This document shows, one piece after another, positions 33,929-43,570 of a stretch of DNA of 64,000 nt; the first letter of the stretch is position 1; every line of letters starts with the position of its first letter. The position numbers and the translations under genes were made by a program. This DNA comes from Streptomyces sp. R302 (GTDB lineage: Bacteria > Actinomycetota > Actinomycetes > Streptomycetales > Streptomycetaceae): NCBI RefSeq assembly GCF_012927245.1, contig NZ_JABBGE010000006.1, positions 440,527-504,526 of the forward strand. Reading direction: 5' to 3'. The notes under the pieces were generated by a model. The model was not told the origin of the DNA. It searched no databases and saw only the letters and a program-made list of their open reading frames with translations.

Positions 33929-35045
33929 GCTCCGGGTCGCTGTCCGGATCCCCGCCCGAGTCCCCGCCCGGATCCCCGTCCCCCTCTCCGTACGACTCGA
34001 ACCAGTGCCGGTCGAAGTACCGGGCGGTGGAGAAGGGGTGGTGCCGGTCGGTGAGGAGGCGGTACAGGAACTCGGAGATCGTGCCGTCGAACCTGACCCA
34101 GGAGGCGAAGTCGTCCTCGACGGCGACGATCGGCCAGCGGTCGGGATCGCGGCCCTCGGTGAGCCAGTAGGACGTGTCGGCCTGCTCCGTGTCCCCCCAC
34201 TGGAGCAGGCCGCCGGGCGCGGGGTACACCTCGTACGGCTCCCACAGCGCGCCGCCGTGCGCGCGCACGTGCTCGGCGAGCCGGAACGCCTTCCCGGCGA
34301 GGTCCGAGCCGCGCCCGTCCGGCCCGCGCCCGTCCGGGCCGCGCCCGTCCGGCCCGCGCCCGTCCGAGCCGCGCCCGTCGGGGTCGGGCACGTACAACCT
34401 GAGGTAGCCGTCGAAGGCGCCCTCGCCGAAGACCTCGGCGAGCTGCTTGTAGTCGGCGGGGAGCGCCGTGCCGAGCCGTTGCTCCACCGCCGGCCAGTCG
34501 ACCGCGTGGCGGGGCCCGGCGAGGTCCCGGCCGGTCGTGGCGAGGACCCCGCCCAGCCAGGTGGCCCCCTCGGGGAGCTCGGCGGCCGCGCTCCTGCCCT
34601 CCGCGACGACCAGCACGGGCCGGACGCCGAATGGATCCCGTACGGCTCCGAGGCCGATCCACCGTCCGCCGTGCGACCAGCCCCGCATGCCGACGACCCG
34701 GTCCCCGAAGGGGGTGAGCAGCGGCCGTCCGGTGAGGTCGGTGACGTACGGGTCGACGGCCCCGTCCCGCGCGAGGTTCCGCGCCCGGCCGTACCGCTCG
34801 ACGAGCGCCCGCCGCAGGGCGTCGAACGCGGCCTCGCCCTCCGGCGGCGTCATGCAGACGTGCCCGTCGGGGTGACCGGGTTCCGCGCAGCGGAGCTCGT
34901 CGCTGTCGGCCCAGGCGCGGCGCTGCAGACGGGCGAGGAGCTCTTCGAGGGCGTCGGCGGGGGTTGCGTCGTACTCGTGTGGCAGGTTCACGTCGGGAAT
35001 GCAACCAGACGCCACCGACAGCCGCACCGTCGTCGTGACGACCAT
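33918..35045 (-). CDS. SMI1/KNR4 (SUKH) family protein
   Basis: A 375-residue cytosolic protein. The C-terminal half (from VDWPAVEQRLGTALPADYKQLAEVFGEGAFDGYL, near residue 180) is a SUKH/SMI1-KNR4 domain ending SWVRFDGTISEFLYRLLTDR; the N-terminal half (DALRRALVERYGRARNLARDG) is unfamiliar. Between two domain strands lies a tandem GRGPD/GRGSD insert of five units encoded by 15-bp repeats (around 34310-34385), likely variable in length. Many SUKH proteins neutralise secreted toxins, but no toxin gene adjoins this one. ATG 35045 is a guess: an earlier ATG at 35081 would overlap the divergent TetR start. Confidence 0.75.
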   Translation of the reverse strand: MVVTTTVRLSVASGCIPDVNLPHEYDATPADALEELLARLQRRAWADSDELRCAEPGHPDGHVCMTPPEGEAAFDALRRALVERYGRARNLARDGAVDPYVTDLTGRPLLTPFGDRVVGMRGWSHGGRWIGLGAVRDPFGVRPVLVVAEGRSAAAELPEGATWLGGVLATTGRDLAGPRHAVDWPAVEQRLGTALPADYKQLAEVFGEGAFDGYLRLYVPDPDGRGSDGRGPDGRGPDGRGPDGRGSDLAGKAFRLAEHVRAHGGALWEPYEVYPAPGGLLQWGDTEQADTSYWLTEGRDPDRWPIVAVEDDFASWVRFDGTISEFLYRLLTDRHHPFSTARYFDRHWFESYGEGDGDPGGDSGGDPDSDPEPTG

Positions 35046-35079
35046 GGCGGGAAACTCTGAATGGTGGTTCACTTCTTCC

Positions 35080-35688
35080 ATGGCCTACCGCAAGACCCCT
35101 GCCGAGCTCCGCCGGCTCGAAGCCGCCCGCGAGCACCTGGTCGTCCGCGCCACCTCCGTCGTCGCCGAGGTGGGCTGGGCCCAGGCGTCCGTGACGGCGG
35201 TCGCCGACGCCGCCGGCATCGCGGCCGGCTCCGTCTACCAGCACTTCCCGTCCAAGGCGGCGCTCGCCGTGGAGGTCTTCCGGCGGGCCGCCGGGCGCGA
35301 GGTCGAGGTCCTCGGCGAGGTCCTGGCCGAGCCCGGCGACCCCGTCGAGCGGCTGAGCCGCGGCATCCAGGTCTTCGCCCGCCGCGCCCTGGAGAACCGC
35401 GGGCTCGCCTACGCTCTGCTCGCCGCCCCGGCCGAACCCGCCGTCGGCGCCGAGCGGCTCGACTTCCGGCGCCGCTACCGCGCGCTCTTCGCCGAGGTGG
35501 TGCGCGAGGGGATCGCGGAGGGGGTGCTGCCGGAGCAGAACGGGGAGATCACCGCCGCCGCGCTCACCGGCGCGGTCGGCGAGGTCCTCGTCGACCCGCT
35601 CAACACCCCCGGCACGACCACCACCGACGCCCTCCTCGCCGAACTCACCGCGATGGCGCTGCGCTGCGCGGGCGCCCCCTCGCCCTGA
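35080..35688 (+). CDS. TetR/AcrR-family regulator
   Basis: A 202-residue repressor with the N-terminal helix-turn-helix ATSVVAEVGWAQASVTAVADAA then GIAAGSVYQHFPSKAALAVEV and a helical ligand domain including RRYRALFAEVVREGIAEGVLP. It is divergent from the SUKH gene with 34 bases between starts, and 135 bases upstream of aidB on the same strand. The dyad TGAA-N6-TTCA (35058-35071) close to its start is a candidate operator. A role in controlling aidB is suggested by position only. Confidence 0.85.
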   Translation: MAYRKTPAELRRLEAAREHLVVRATSVVAEVGWAQASVTAVADAAGIAAGSVYQHFPSKAALAVEVFRRAAGREVEVLGEVLAEPGDPVERLSRGIQVFARRALENRGLAYALLAAPAEPAVGAERLDFRRRYRALFAEVVREGIAEGVLPEQNGEITAAALTGAVGEVLVDPLNTPGTTTTDALLAELTAMALRCAGAPSP

Positions 35689-35823
35689 CCGCCTCCGCGG
35701 GCGGGGGACCCGTACCCCTGACGCGTCATTCCTCGTCTCTTCCCCCCTTCCCCCCTCACCCTCACCCCTCACCTCTCGCCCTCATCCGTCCGCCCGAATC
35801 CGTCTCCCGGAGGAGCGCACACC

Positions 35824-37524
35824 GTGACCACGACTCCCGGCTCCGGCTCCGGCTCCGGCCCCGCCCCGAGCACTCCCAAGAGCCGCCCCACCGCCGTGAC
35901 GCACGCCGTCACCAACCAGGCCCCGCCGCTCACCGGCCACGACGCCGCCGACGACCCGGTGCTGCTCGAAGGCCTCGTCCGCGAGGGCGCCGGCTGGCAC
36001 CTGGAGGACCTGCACCGCTTCGGCCGGGTCGTCACCGGCGAGGAGGCCCAGCACTGGGCCGACCAGGCCAACCGCAACGAGCCCGAGCTGCGCACCCACG
36101 ACCGGTACGGCAACCGGGTCGACGAGGTCGAGTTCCACCCGGCGTACCACCGGCTCATGGACCTCTCCGTCGGCGAGGGCCTCGCCGGCGCCGCCTGGGC
36201 CGACGAGCGGCCCGGCGCCCATGTGGCGCGCGCCGCCGGCTTCATGCTCGCCACCACACTGGAGCCGGGCCACCTGTGCCCGGTCTCGATGACGTACGCC
36301 GTCGTCCCCGCACTGCGCCACTCCCCCGAGCTCGCGAAGACGTACGTGCCGCTGCTCACCAGCCGGTCGTACGAGCCCGGCCTGCGCACCCCGACGGAGA
36401 AGCGCGGGCTGCTCGCCGGAATGGGCATGACCGAGAAGCAGGGCGGCAGCGACGTCCGCGCCAACACCACCACCGCCACCGAACTCCCCGACGGCACCTG
36501 GCGGTTGCGCGGCCACAAGTGGTTCACCAGCGCGCCGATGAACGACCTCTTCCTCGTACTCGCGCAGGCGCCCGGCGGACTCTCCTGCTTCCTCGTCCCG
36601 CGGGTCCTGCCCGACGGCAGCCGCAACACCTTCCGCATCCAGCGGCTCAAGGACAAGCTCGGCAACCGCTCCAACGCCTCCAGCGAGCCGGAGTTCGACG
36701 ACACGGTGGCGTGGCTCGTCGGCACCGAGGGCAAGGGTGTGCGGACCATCATCGACATGGTGACGATGACCCGCCTGGACTGTGTACTCGGCTCCGCCGC
36801 CGGCATCCGCGGCGCGCTCGCGCAGGCGGCCCATCACGCCCGCCACCGCTCGGCGTTCGGCGCGAAGCTGATCGACCAGCCGCTGATGCGTAACGTCCTC
36901 GGCGACCTGGCCCTCGAATCGGAGGCCGCCACCACGCTCGGCCTGCGGCTCGCCGGCGCCGCCGACCGCGCCCGCCTCGGCGACGAGCGCGAGCGCGCCT
37001 TCCTCCGCCTCGCCACCGCCGTCGGCAAGTACTGGGTCTGCAAGCGGCAGCCCGCCGCGGTCGCCGAGGCCCTGGAATGCCTCGGCGGCAACGGCTATGA
37101 CGAGGCGTCAGGCATGCCGCGCATGTACCGCGAGGCCCCGCTCAACAGCATCTGGGAGGGCTCCGGCAACGTCAGCGCCCTCGACCTGCTGCGCGCCCTC
37201 GCCCGCGAACCGGAGGCCCTGGACGCCTTCCGTACGGAGGTGGAGGCGGCGTCCGGCGCGGACCGGCGGCTCGACGCGGCCTGGACCGCCCTCCAGGGCG
37301 AGCTGCGCCTCACCGAGGACGCCCCGCTGCGCGCCCGCCGGGTCGCCGAGCGGGCCGCGCTCGTCCTCCAGGGCTCGCTCCTCGTCCGGCACGCCCCGGC
37401 GGCGGTGGCCGACGCCTTCTGCGCGTCGCGCCTCTCCGGCGACCAGGGCCTCGCCTTCGGCACCCTCCCGCCGGGCACGGACTTCGCGGGGCTGCTGACG
37501 CGCCTGCCTGTCCGACCTGTCTGA
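35824..37524 (+). CDS. aidB: AidB-type acyl-CoA dehydrogenase (alkylation response)
   Basis: A 566-residue flavoprotein matching AidB along its length: LVREGAGWHLEDLHRFGRVV, FHPAYHRLMDLS, KRGLLAGMGMTEKQGGSDVRANTT, GHKWFTSAPMNDLFLVLAQAPGGLSCF, RLKDKLGNRSNASSEPEF and YREAPLNSIWEGSGN. In E. coli, AidB is part of the adaptive response, binds DNA through its C-terminal domain and has FAD in an acyl-CoA dehydrogenase fold. An N-terminal extension of about 20 Gly/Ser/Pro residues precedes the domain. The ATG-proximal GTG start (35824) follows ggaggagcgcacacc. No ada or alkA neighbour is present. A nearby TetR gene may control it. Confidence 0.9.
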   Translation: MTTTPGSGSGSGPAPSTPKSRPTAVTHAVTNQAPPLTGHDAADDPVLLEGLVREGAGWHLEDLHRFGRVVTGEEAQHWADQANRNEPELRTHDRYGNRVDEVEFHPAYHRLMDLSVGEGLAGAAWADERPGAHVARAAGFMLATTLEPGHLCPVSMTYAVVPALRHSPELAKTYVPLLTSRSYEPGLRTPTEKRGLLAGMGMTEKQGGSDVRANTTTATELPDGTWRLRGHKWFTSAPMNDLFLVLAQAPGGLSCFLVPRVLPDGSRNTFRIQRLKDKLGNRSNASSEPEFDDTVAWLVGTEGKGVRTIIDMVTMTRLDCVLGSAAGIRGALAQAAHHARHRSAFGAKLIDQPLMRNVLGDLALESEAATTLGLRLAGAADRARLGDERERAFLRLATAVGKYWVCKRQPAAVAEALECLGGNGYDEASGMPRMYREAPLNSIWEGSGNVSALDLLRALAREPEALDAFRTEVEAASGADRRLDAAWTALQGELRLTEDAPLRARRVAERAALVLQGSLLVRHAPAAVADAFCASRLSGDQGLAFGTLPPGTDFAGLLTRLPVRPV

Positions 37525-37570
37525 CCCGTCCGACGCGTCCGACGCGTCCGACGCGTCCGACGCGTCCGAG
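37525..37570 (+). repeat. CGTCCGACG 9-bp tandem repeat
   Basis: Four or more tandem copies of CGTCCGACG follow the aidB stop and lead into the terminator; short-unit slippage is the likely origin. No coding sequence. Confidence 0.75.
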
Positions 37571-37621
37571 AAGGATTCACCCCCGCCGCGGAAGATTTCC
37601 GCAGCGGGGGTGAATCCTTTT
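37571..37621 (+). terminator. Long terminator after aidB
   Basis: A 21-bp near-perfect stem, AAGGATTCACCCCCGC(C/T)GCGG with its complement, and a T-run at the 3' side (cctttt). It is symmetric enough to work in both directions. Confidence 0.88.
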
Positions 37622-37684
37622 CGGGGGTCGCCGCCTCCTATCCCCGTACCGGCCGCACGGGCCGGTCAGCGGAAGGAGACACCC

Positions 37685-37774
37685 ATGTTGGTCACCACCC
37701 TCGTCGTCGTCGGAGCCGTCCTCGTCGGAGCGTGCGGCTGGCACCTGCTGCGGCGGTACCGGAGCCGGGCCTGA
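37685..37774 (+). CDS. Small single-pass membrane peptide (29 aa)
   Basis: MLVTTLVVVGAVLVGACGWH followed by LLRRYRSRA: one hydrophobic helix with a basic cytoplasmic end. GGAAGGAGA lies six bases before the ATG, an excellent ribosome site that supports real translation. It sits 40 bases before the sigma-factor gene on the same strand, after a strong terminator, so it may be the first gene of that operon. No family is recognised; a single Cys lies in the middle of the helix. Confidence 0.6.
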   Translation: MLVTTLVVVGAVLVGACGWHLLRRYRSRA

Positions 37775-37814
37775 GCCGGCCCCGGAGTCCGCGGAACACC
37801 ACTTGGATGGGCAC

Positions 37815-38384
37815 ATGAACCGACCCTTCTCCTGGCCCGACGAGCGGCTGGTCAAGGCGGCGCAGGACGGCGACGTCGCCTCGCTGACCACCGTCGTCAT
37901 GGAATCCCAGCCGCACGTGCGGAAGTTCGCCCTCTCCCTGTGCGCCTCGCCGCAGGACGCGGAGGACGCGGCGCAGGAGGCGCTGATCATCCTGTACCGG
38001 AAGATCGGCACCCTGCGGGCGTCCGGGGCGCTCGCCTCGTGGATGTTCCGCATCGTGCGCAACGAGTGCCTCCGGCAGGTGCGCCAGCTGGTGCGGCGCG
38101 GCGAGGAGCCGGAGGCCGGGCCCGAGGCGGCCTCGGAACCCTCCGCCGAGGAGGCCGTCCTGCACCGCCTGGAGGCCCGGCGGATCGCCGCCGCCGTCGG
38201 CGCCCTCCCCCGCGACCAGCGGCAGGTCCTGATCATGCGGGACGTGCAGGGCCTGCCCGGCAGGACCGTGGCCCACGCCCTCGGCCTGAGCAACGCGGCG
38301 ATGAAGTCCCGCCTCCACCGCGCCCGCACCACCCTCCGCCAGTCCCTCGCGGCCCATCCCACCGAAGGAGACCCGCACCCATGA
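37815..38384 (+). CDS. ECF-type RNA polymerase sigma factor
   Basis: A 189-residue group 4 sigma factor. Region 2 (DAEDAAQEALIILYRKIGTLR, then ASWMFRIVRNECLRQVRQLVR) and region 4 (ALPRDQRQVLIMRDVQGLPGRTVAHALGLSNAAMKSRLHRARTTLRQSL) are clear. ATG 37815 is preferred over TTG 37803. It overlaps by ATGA with a His/Cys-rich membrane-type protein, in the place usually taken by an anti-sigma factor. No zinc-binding HxxxCxxC anti-sigma motif is present in that protein, so regulation may be non-standard. Confidence 0.88.
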   Translation: MNRPFSWPDERLVKAAQDGDVASLTTVVMESQPHVRKFALSLCASPQDAEDAAQEALIILYRKIGTLRASGALASWMFRIVRNECLRQVRQLVRRGEEPEAGPEAASEPSAEEAVLHRLEARRIAAAVGALPRDQRQVLIMRDVQGLPGRTVAHALGLSNAAMKSRLHRARTTLRQSLAAHPTEGDPHP

Positions 38385-38803
38385 CCACCACCACTGCCAC
38401 CCCGCCCGGCCTCGACACGCACACCGACGCCCACGCCCACGCCGACGCCCACGCCGACGTCCGCACCGTGACCCGGACCACCCCCCAGGCCCCCGATTTC
38501 GCCAGCACCTCCGTCCCCCGCCACCTCGCCCGCGGCGCGCTCGGATTCGGGCTGGTCGTCGGCGCGGTCGCGCTGGTGCCGGTGGCCGGGCCCGTCAGCC
38601 TGCTCGCCGCCCCGCTGGCCCTGATCGCCTTCCGGGGCTGCCCCACCTGCTGGGCGGTCGGCCTGGCGCAGACGATCTCCCGGGGCCGTCTGGAGCGGCA
38701 GTGCGTCGACGGCGTCTGCACCCTCGCCAAGGCCCACCCGCACCCGCACCCGCACCCGCACCCCGGGCGTAAATCCCGGCGGTCCGCGGAGGCCGGCTGT
38801 TAG
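38381..38803 (+). CDS. His-rich membrane protein with CPTC motif, partner of the ECF sigma factor
   Basis: A 140-residue protein. The N terminus is rich in alternating His (HTDAHAHADAHAD), a hydrophobic segment follows (GALGFGLVVGAVALVPVAGP, then LLAAPLALIAF), then RGCPTCWAVGLAQTISR with a CxxC pair, a second Cys pair (QCVDGVC), and a C-terminal HPHPHPHPHP run. Together these look like metal-binding ends flanking a two-helix membrane core, similar to YgaP/DUF2892-like proteins but not firmly assignable. The ATGA overlap with the sigma gene implies stoichiometric co-synthesis. It may act as a metal- or redox-responsive anti-sigma factor; this is inference. Confidence 0.65.
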   Translation: MTTTTATPPGLDTHTDAHAHADAHADVRTVTRTTPQAPDFASTSVPRHLARGALGFGLVVGAVALVPVAGPVSLLAAPLALIAFRGCPTCWAVGLAQTISRGRLERQCVDGVCTLAKAHPHPHPHPHPGRKSRRSAEAGC

Positions 38804-38845
38804 GCTGGTGAGGACGTTGATCGTGTATCGAGGAGAGCAGCAGAC

Positions 38846-38875
38846 GTGGCGGGTGACGACGACATCTCCGGGTGA
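38846..38875 (+). CDS. Nine-residue leader peptide (VAGDDDISG) of the ABC-F gene
   Basis: GTG to TGA encodes VAGDDDISG, with cgaggaga ten bases upstream. It lies 151 bases before an ABC-F gene and ends in the palindrome AGATCCGGATCT. ABC-F antibiotic-resistance genes are often induced by ribosome stalling on such leader peptides, so a regulatory uORF is likely. Confidence 0.6.
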   Translation: MAGDDDISG

Positions 38876-39026
38876 GATCCGGATCTGACGGCCACCGGAC
38901 GCGCCGAGGAGCGCACACCGGGGTGGCCCGTTCGTCGTACCCCAGCACTCAGTCCCCCGCCTGCCCGGGGCGGAGCCGTGTCCGCGCGCCCGCCGCCGCC
39001 CCCTCCCTCCCCGCGAGGTCACCTTC
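38875..39026 (+). promoter_or_regulatory. Candidate attenuator in the ABC-F leader
   Basis: AGATCCGGATCT (38875-38886) overlaps the leader-peptide stop. GGCCACC (38890-38896) can pair with GGTGGCC (38922-38928). These could form alternative structures that respond to ribosome position. No second gene is visible before 39027. Confidence 0.5.
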
Positions 39027-40658
<1,632 letters not shown>

Positions 40659-40685
40659 CCGGCCGTGACGCGTGAGCCGCGACCT

Positions 40686-40700
40686 CTGGTAGGAAACCTT
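40686..40700 (+). promoter_or_regulatory. GTAGGAAACCTTACT motif
   Basis: An imperfect dyad resembling the sites at 32408-32426 and 48475-48493. It lies 240 bases before the secreted phosphoesterase gene. Assignment is tentative. Confidence 0.3.
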
Positions 40701-40831
40701 ACTATCCGCTAACATCCCGGCAGCGGCCCGGCGCGGCGGCCCTCTCCGAGGGGCGTGACGCGCTCAGCGAGAGCTCTGACCCGGCCGCCGAGCACCACCC
40801 CGTCGTGTGGCGTCCCGAACGCCACGCGGTC

Positions 40832-40881
40832 GGCCGTCCGCGCCCATGTCCCAGGGTGTTCACCCTTGGGCGCGGACGGCC
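40832..40881. repeat. 15-bp perfect inverted repeat
   Basis: GGCCGTCCGCGCCCA and TGGGCGCGGACGGCC enclose 20 bases that contain a smaller AGGGTG/CACCCT hairpin. It lies between the ABC-F and phosphoesterase genes and could terminate the former or form the leader of the latter. Otherwise the 282-base gap holds only the short motif at 40686. Confidence 0.75.
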
Positions 40882-40940
40882 CACGCCGTGGTGCCCCGGC
40901 ACGGTGTCCAGCTCTCCCCCTCAGGCCAGGGAGCCCAGGT

Positions 40941-42281
40941 ATGCGCCTGTTCGCCTCCGCCCCACCTCGCCGCACCACGACCCCCCTCTCCCTCGTGCTC
41001 GCCGCCGTGCTGCTGCTCGTCGGCGGGCTCCTGCTCGCCCTCCCCGACCGGGCCGGCGCCGCCGCCGACACCCTGATCTCCCAGGGCCGTCCGGCCACCT
41101 CGTCCTCCGTCGAGGACGGCACCTTCGGACCGGAGAAGGCCTTCGACGGCGACTCCTCGACCCGCTGGGCCAGCGCCGAGGGCGTCGACCCGCAGTGGCT
41201 CCGCGTCGACCTCGGCCCGTCCGCCACCGTGTCCCGCGTCAAGCTCGTCTGGGAGGTCGCCTACGCCACGTCGTACCGGGTGGAGATCTCCGCCGACGGC
41301 ACCACCTGGACCCGCCTCGCCACCGAGACGGCGGGGAACGGCGGCACCGACGACTGGACCGGACTCACCGGACAGGGCCGCCACCTGCGCGTCTACGGGA
41401 CGGCGCGCGGCACCCCGTACGGCTACTCGCTGTACACGGTGGAGGTCTACGGCACCACCTCCACCACGCCCCCGCCCACCGGCTCCTTCACCGTCGTCGC
41501 CGCCGGTGACATCGCCGCGCAGTGCACGGCCTCCAGCAGCTCCTGCGCCCACCCGCAGACGGCGGCCCTCGCCCAACGGCTCGCCCCCGCCTTCTATCTG
41601 ACGATGGGTGACAACCAGTACGACGACGCCCGGTTGTCGGACTTCCGGAACTACTACGACAAGAGCTGGGGCGCGTTCAAGGCGAAGACCCGGCCCGTGC
41701 CCGGCAACCACGAGACGTACGATCCGGCGGGCTCGCTCGCCGGCTACAAGGCGTACTTCGGCGCGATCGCCTACCCGCAGGGCAAGCCCTACTACAGCTA
41801 CGACCAGGGCAACTGGCACTTCGTCGCCCTCGACTCCAACTCCTTCGACGACCCCGCGCAGATCCAGTGGCTCAAGGACGACCTCGCCCACACCACCAAG
41901 GGCTGCGTCGCCGCCTACTTCCACCACCCGCTGTACTCCTCCGGCGGCCACGGCAACGACCCGGTCTCCAGGCCCGTCTGGAAGATCCTGTACGCCGCCG
42001 GGGCGGACCTCGTCCTCAACGGCCACGACCACCACTACGAGCGCTTCGCCCCGCAGGACCCCGACGGGCGGGCCACCACCGGTGGCATCGTCGAGATCGT
42101 CGGCGGCATGGGCGGCGCCAAGCCCTACGACATCGAGACCGTCCAGCCGAACAGCCAGAAGCGGATCAGCGGCACCTACGGGGTGCTGAAGCTGGACCTC
42201 ACCGACACCACCTACACCTGGCAGTACGTCGGCGTCGACAACCAGGTCAAGGACTCCGCCCCGACCTACACCTGTCACTGA
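40941..42281 (+). CDS. Secreted metallophosphoesterase with F5/8 type C (CBM32-like) domain
   Basis: A 446-residue exported enzyme. A signal peptide (residues 1-42, ending RAGAA) precedes a discoidin/F5-8C carbohydrate-binding domain (GRPATSSSVEDGTFGPEKAFDGDSSTRW, near 55-165) and a calcineurin-like phosphoesterase: VVAAGDIA, MGDNQYDD, VPGNHETYD, FHHPLYSSGGHG and LNGHDHHYERF supply the Asp, Asn and His metal ligands. It probably hydrolyses phosphomonoesters or diesters outside the cell. ATG 40941 follows cagggagcccaggt. It is followed by an MFS gene whose ATG overlaps its stop (TGATG), so the two are coupled. Confidence 0.9.
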   Translation: MRLFASAPPRRTTTPLSLVLAAVLLLVGGLLLALPDRAGAAADTLISQGRPATSSSVEDGTFGPEKAFDGDSSTRWASAEGVDPQWLRVDLGPSATVSRVKLVWEVAYATSYRVEISADGTTWTRLATETAGNGGTDDWTGLTGQGRHLRVYGTARGTPYGYSLYTVEVYGTTSTTPPPTGSFTVVAAGDIAAQCTASSSSCAHPQTAALAQRLAPAFYLTMGDNQYDDARLSDFRNYYDKSWGAFKAKTRPVPGNHETYDPAGSLAGYKAYFGAIAYPQGKPYYSYDQGNWHFVALDSNSFDDPAQIQWLKDDLAHTTKGCVAAYFHHPLYSSGGHGNDPVSRPVWKILYAAGADLVLNGHDHHYERFAPQDPDGRATTGGIVEIVGGMGGAKPYDIETVQPNSQKRISGTYGVLKLDLTDTTYTWQYVGVDNQVKDSAPTYTCH

Positions 42282-43570
42282 TGTACCTCGCGACCACCGG
42301 TCGCCCGGACGCGCCGCCCGCCCCCTCGGGGGTCCGGCGGCGCGTGCCCGGCACCGTCCTCGCCCTCGGCACGGTCAGCCTCGTCACCGACGTCTCCTCC
42401 GAGATGGTGACCGCCGTCCTGCCGCTGTACCTGGTCCTCGGACTCGGCCTCTCCCCCCTCCAGTTCGGCCTGCTCGACGGCCTGTCGACCGGCGCCACCG
42501 CCCTCGTACGGCTCCTGGGCGGCGCCACCGCCGACCGCGGCGGGCGGCACAAGACGGTCGGCGGCCTCGGCTACGCCCTCTCCGCCCTCTCCCGGCTCGG
42601 CCTGCTCCTCGCCGGCGGCGCCACCGGCGGCATCGCCGGGGCCCTCGCCGCCGACCGGCTCGGCAAGGGCGTCCGCACCGCCCCGCGCGACGCCCTGATC
42701 ACCCTGCACAGCCCGCCCGAGGACCTCGGCCGCGCCTTCGGCGTCCACCGCGCCATGGACACCACCGGCGCCCTCCTCGGCCCGCTCGCCGCCTTCGCCC
42801 TGCTGTGGGCGACGGCCGACGCATACGACGCCGTCTTCGCCGTCAGCTTCTGCGCCGGGACCTTCGGCGTCCTGCTGTGGTTCCTGCTGATCCCCGGGCG
42901 CACACGCACCGCTCCCGACCCACGGCCCACCCCACGCCCCACCCCACGACCCGCCTCACGCGCGCGTGCGGGCCTGTTCTCCGCGCTCGGCTCCCCCGGC
43001 CACCGCCGGATCACCCTCTGCGCCGGGCTCCTCGGGGCGGCCACCGTCGGCGACTCCTTCCTCTACCTCCTGCTCCAGCGCCGCCTGGAGCTCGATCCGA
43101 CCTGGTTCCCCTTCCTGCCGCTCGGCGCCGCCGCCGTGTTCCTGCTGCTCGCCGTCCCGGCCGGCCGGCTCGCCGACCGCCTCGGCCGGCGCGGCCCCCT
43201 CCTCTACGGGCACGGGGCGCTGTTCCTCGCGTACGGCCTCCTCCTCGCCCCGCTGCCCGACGCGGTCGTCCTGCCCGGCGTCCTCGTCCTCCTCGGGGGC
43301 TTCTACGCCGCGACCGACGGCGTCCTGATGGCGCTGACCGGCCCCTTCCTCACCGAGGGGCGACGGGCGAGCGGGCTGGCCCTCGTCCAGACCGCCCAGG
43401 CGCTGTCCCGCGTCGGCGCCGCCGTCGCCTTCGGCGCCCTGTGGACCGCGAGCGGTCCGGAGACCGCGCTCACCTGCGCCCTCGTCGCGCTGGCCGCCGC
43501 GGTCTGCTGCGCGGCGCGCCTCCTCCCGAGAGACCCCGCAACCGCCGCGAGAGGACCGTCCGCCCCATGA
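42281..43570 (+). CDS. MFS transporter
   Basis: A 429-residue, 12-helix transporter. The first loop has GGATADRGGRHKTVGGLGYALSAL and the mid loop a short Pro-rich run (RPTPRPTPRP, near residue 215). The second half contains AVPAGRLADRLGRRGPLLYGHGALF, again the DRxGRR signature. Substrate unknown; the sequence is closest in style to the bacterial quinolone-resistance/NreB-like group. It starts at the stop of the secreted phosphoesterase and ends overlapping the propeller gene (ATGA). The three-gene unit could salvage a nutrient released by the phosphoesterase; inference. Confidence 0.85.
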   Translation: MYLATTGRPDAPPAPSGVRRRVPGTVLALGTVSLVTDVSSEMVTAVLPLYLVLGLGLSPLQFGLLDGLSTGATALVRLLGGATADRGGRHKTVGGLGYALSALSRLGLLLAGGATGGIAGALAADRLGKGVRTAPRDALITLHSPPEDLGRAFGVHRAMDTTGALLGPLAAFALLWATADAYDAVFAVSFCAGTFGVLLWFLLIPGRTRTAPDPRPTPRPTPRPASRARAGLFSALGSPGHRRITLCAGLLGAATVGDSFLYLLLQRRLELDPTWFPFLPLGAAAVFLLLAVPAGRLADRLGRRGPLLYGHGALFLAYGLLLAPLPDAVVLPGVLVLLGGFYAATDGVLMALTGPFLTEGRRASGLALVQTAQALSRVGAAVAFGALWTASGPETALTCALVALAAAVCCAARLLPRDPATAARGPSAP

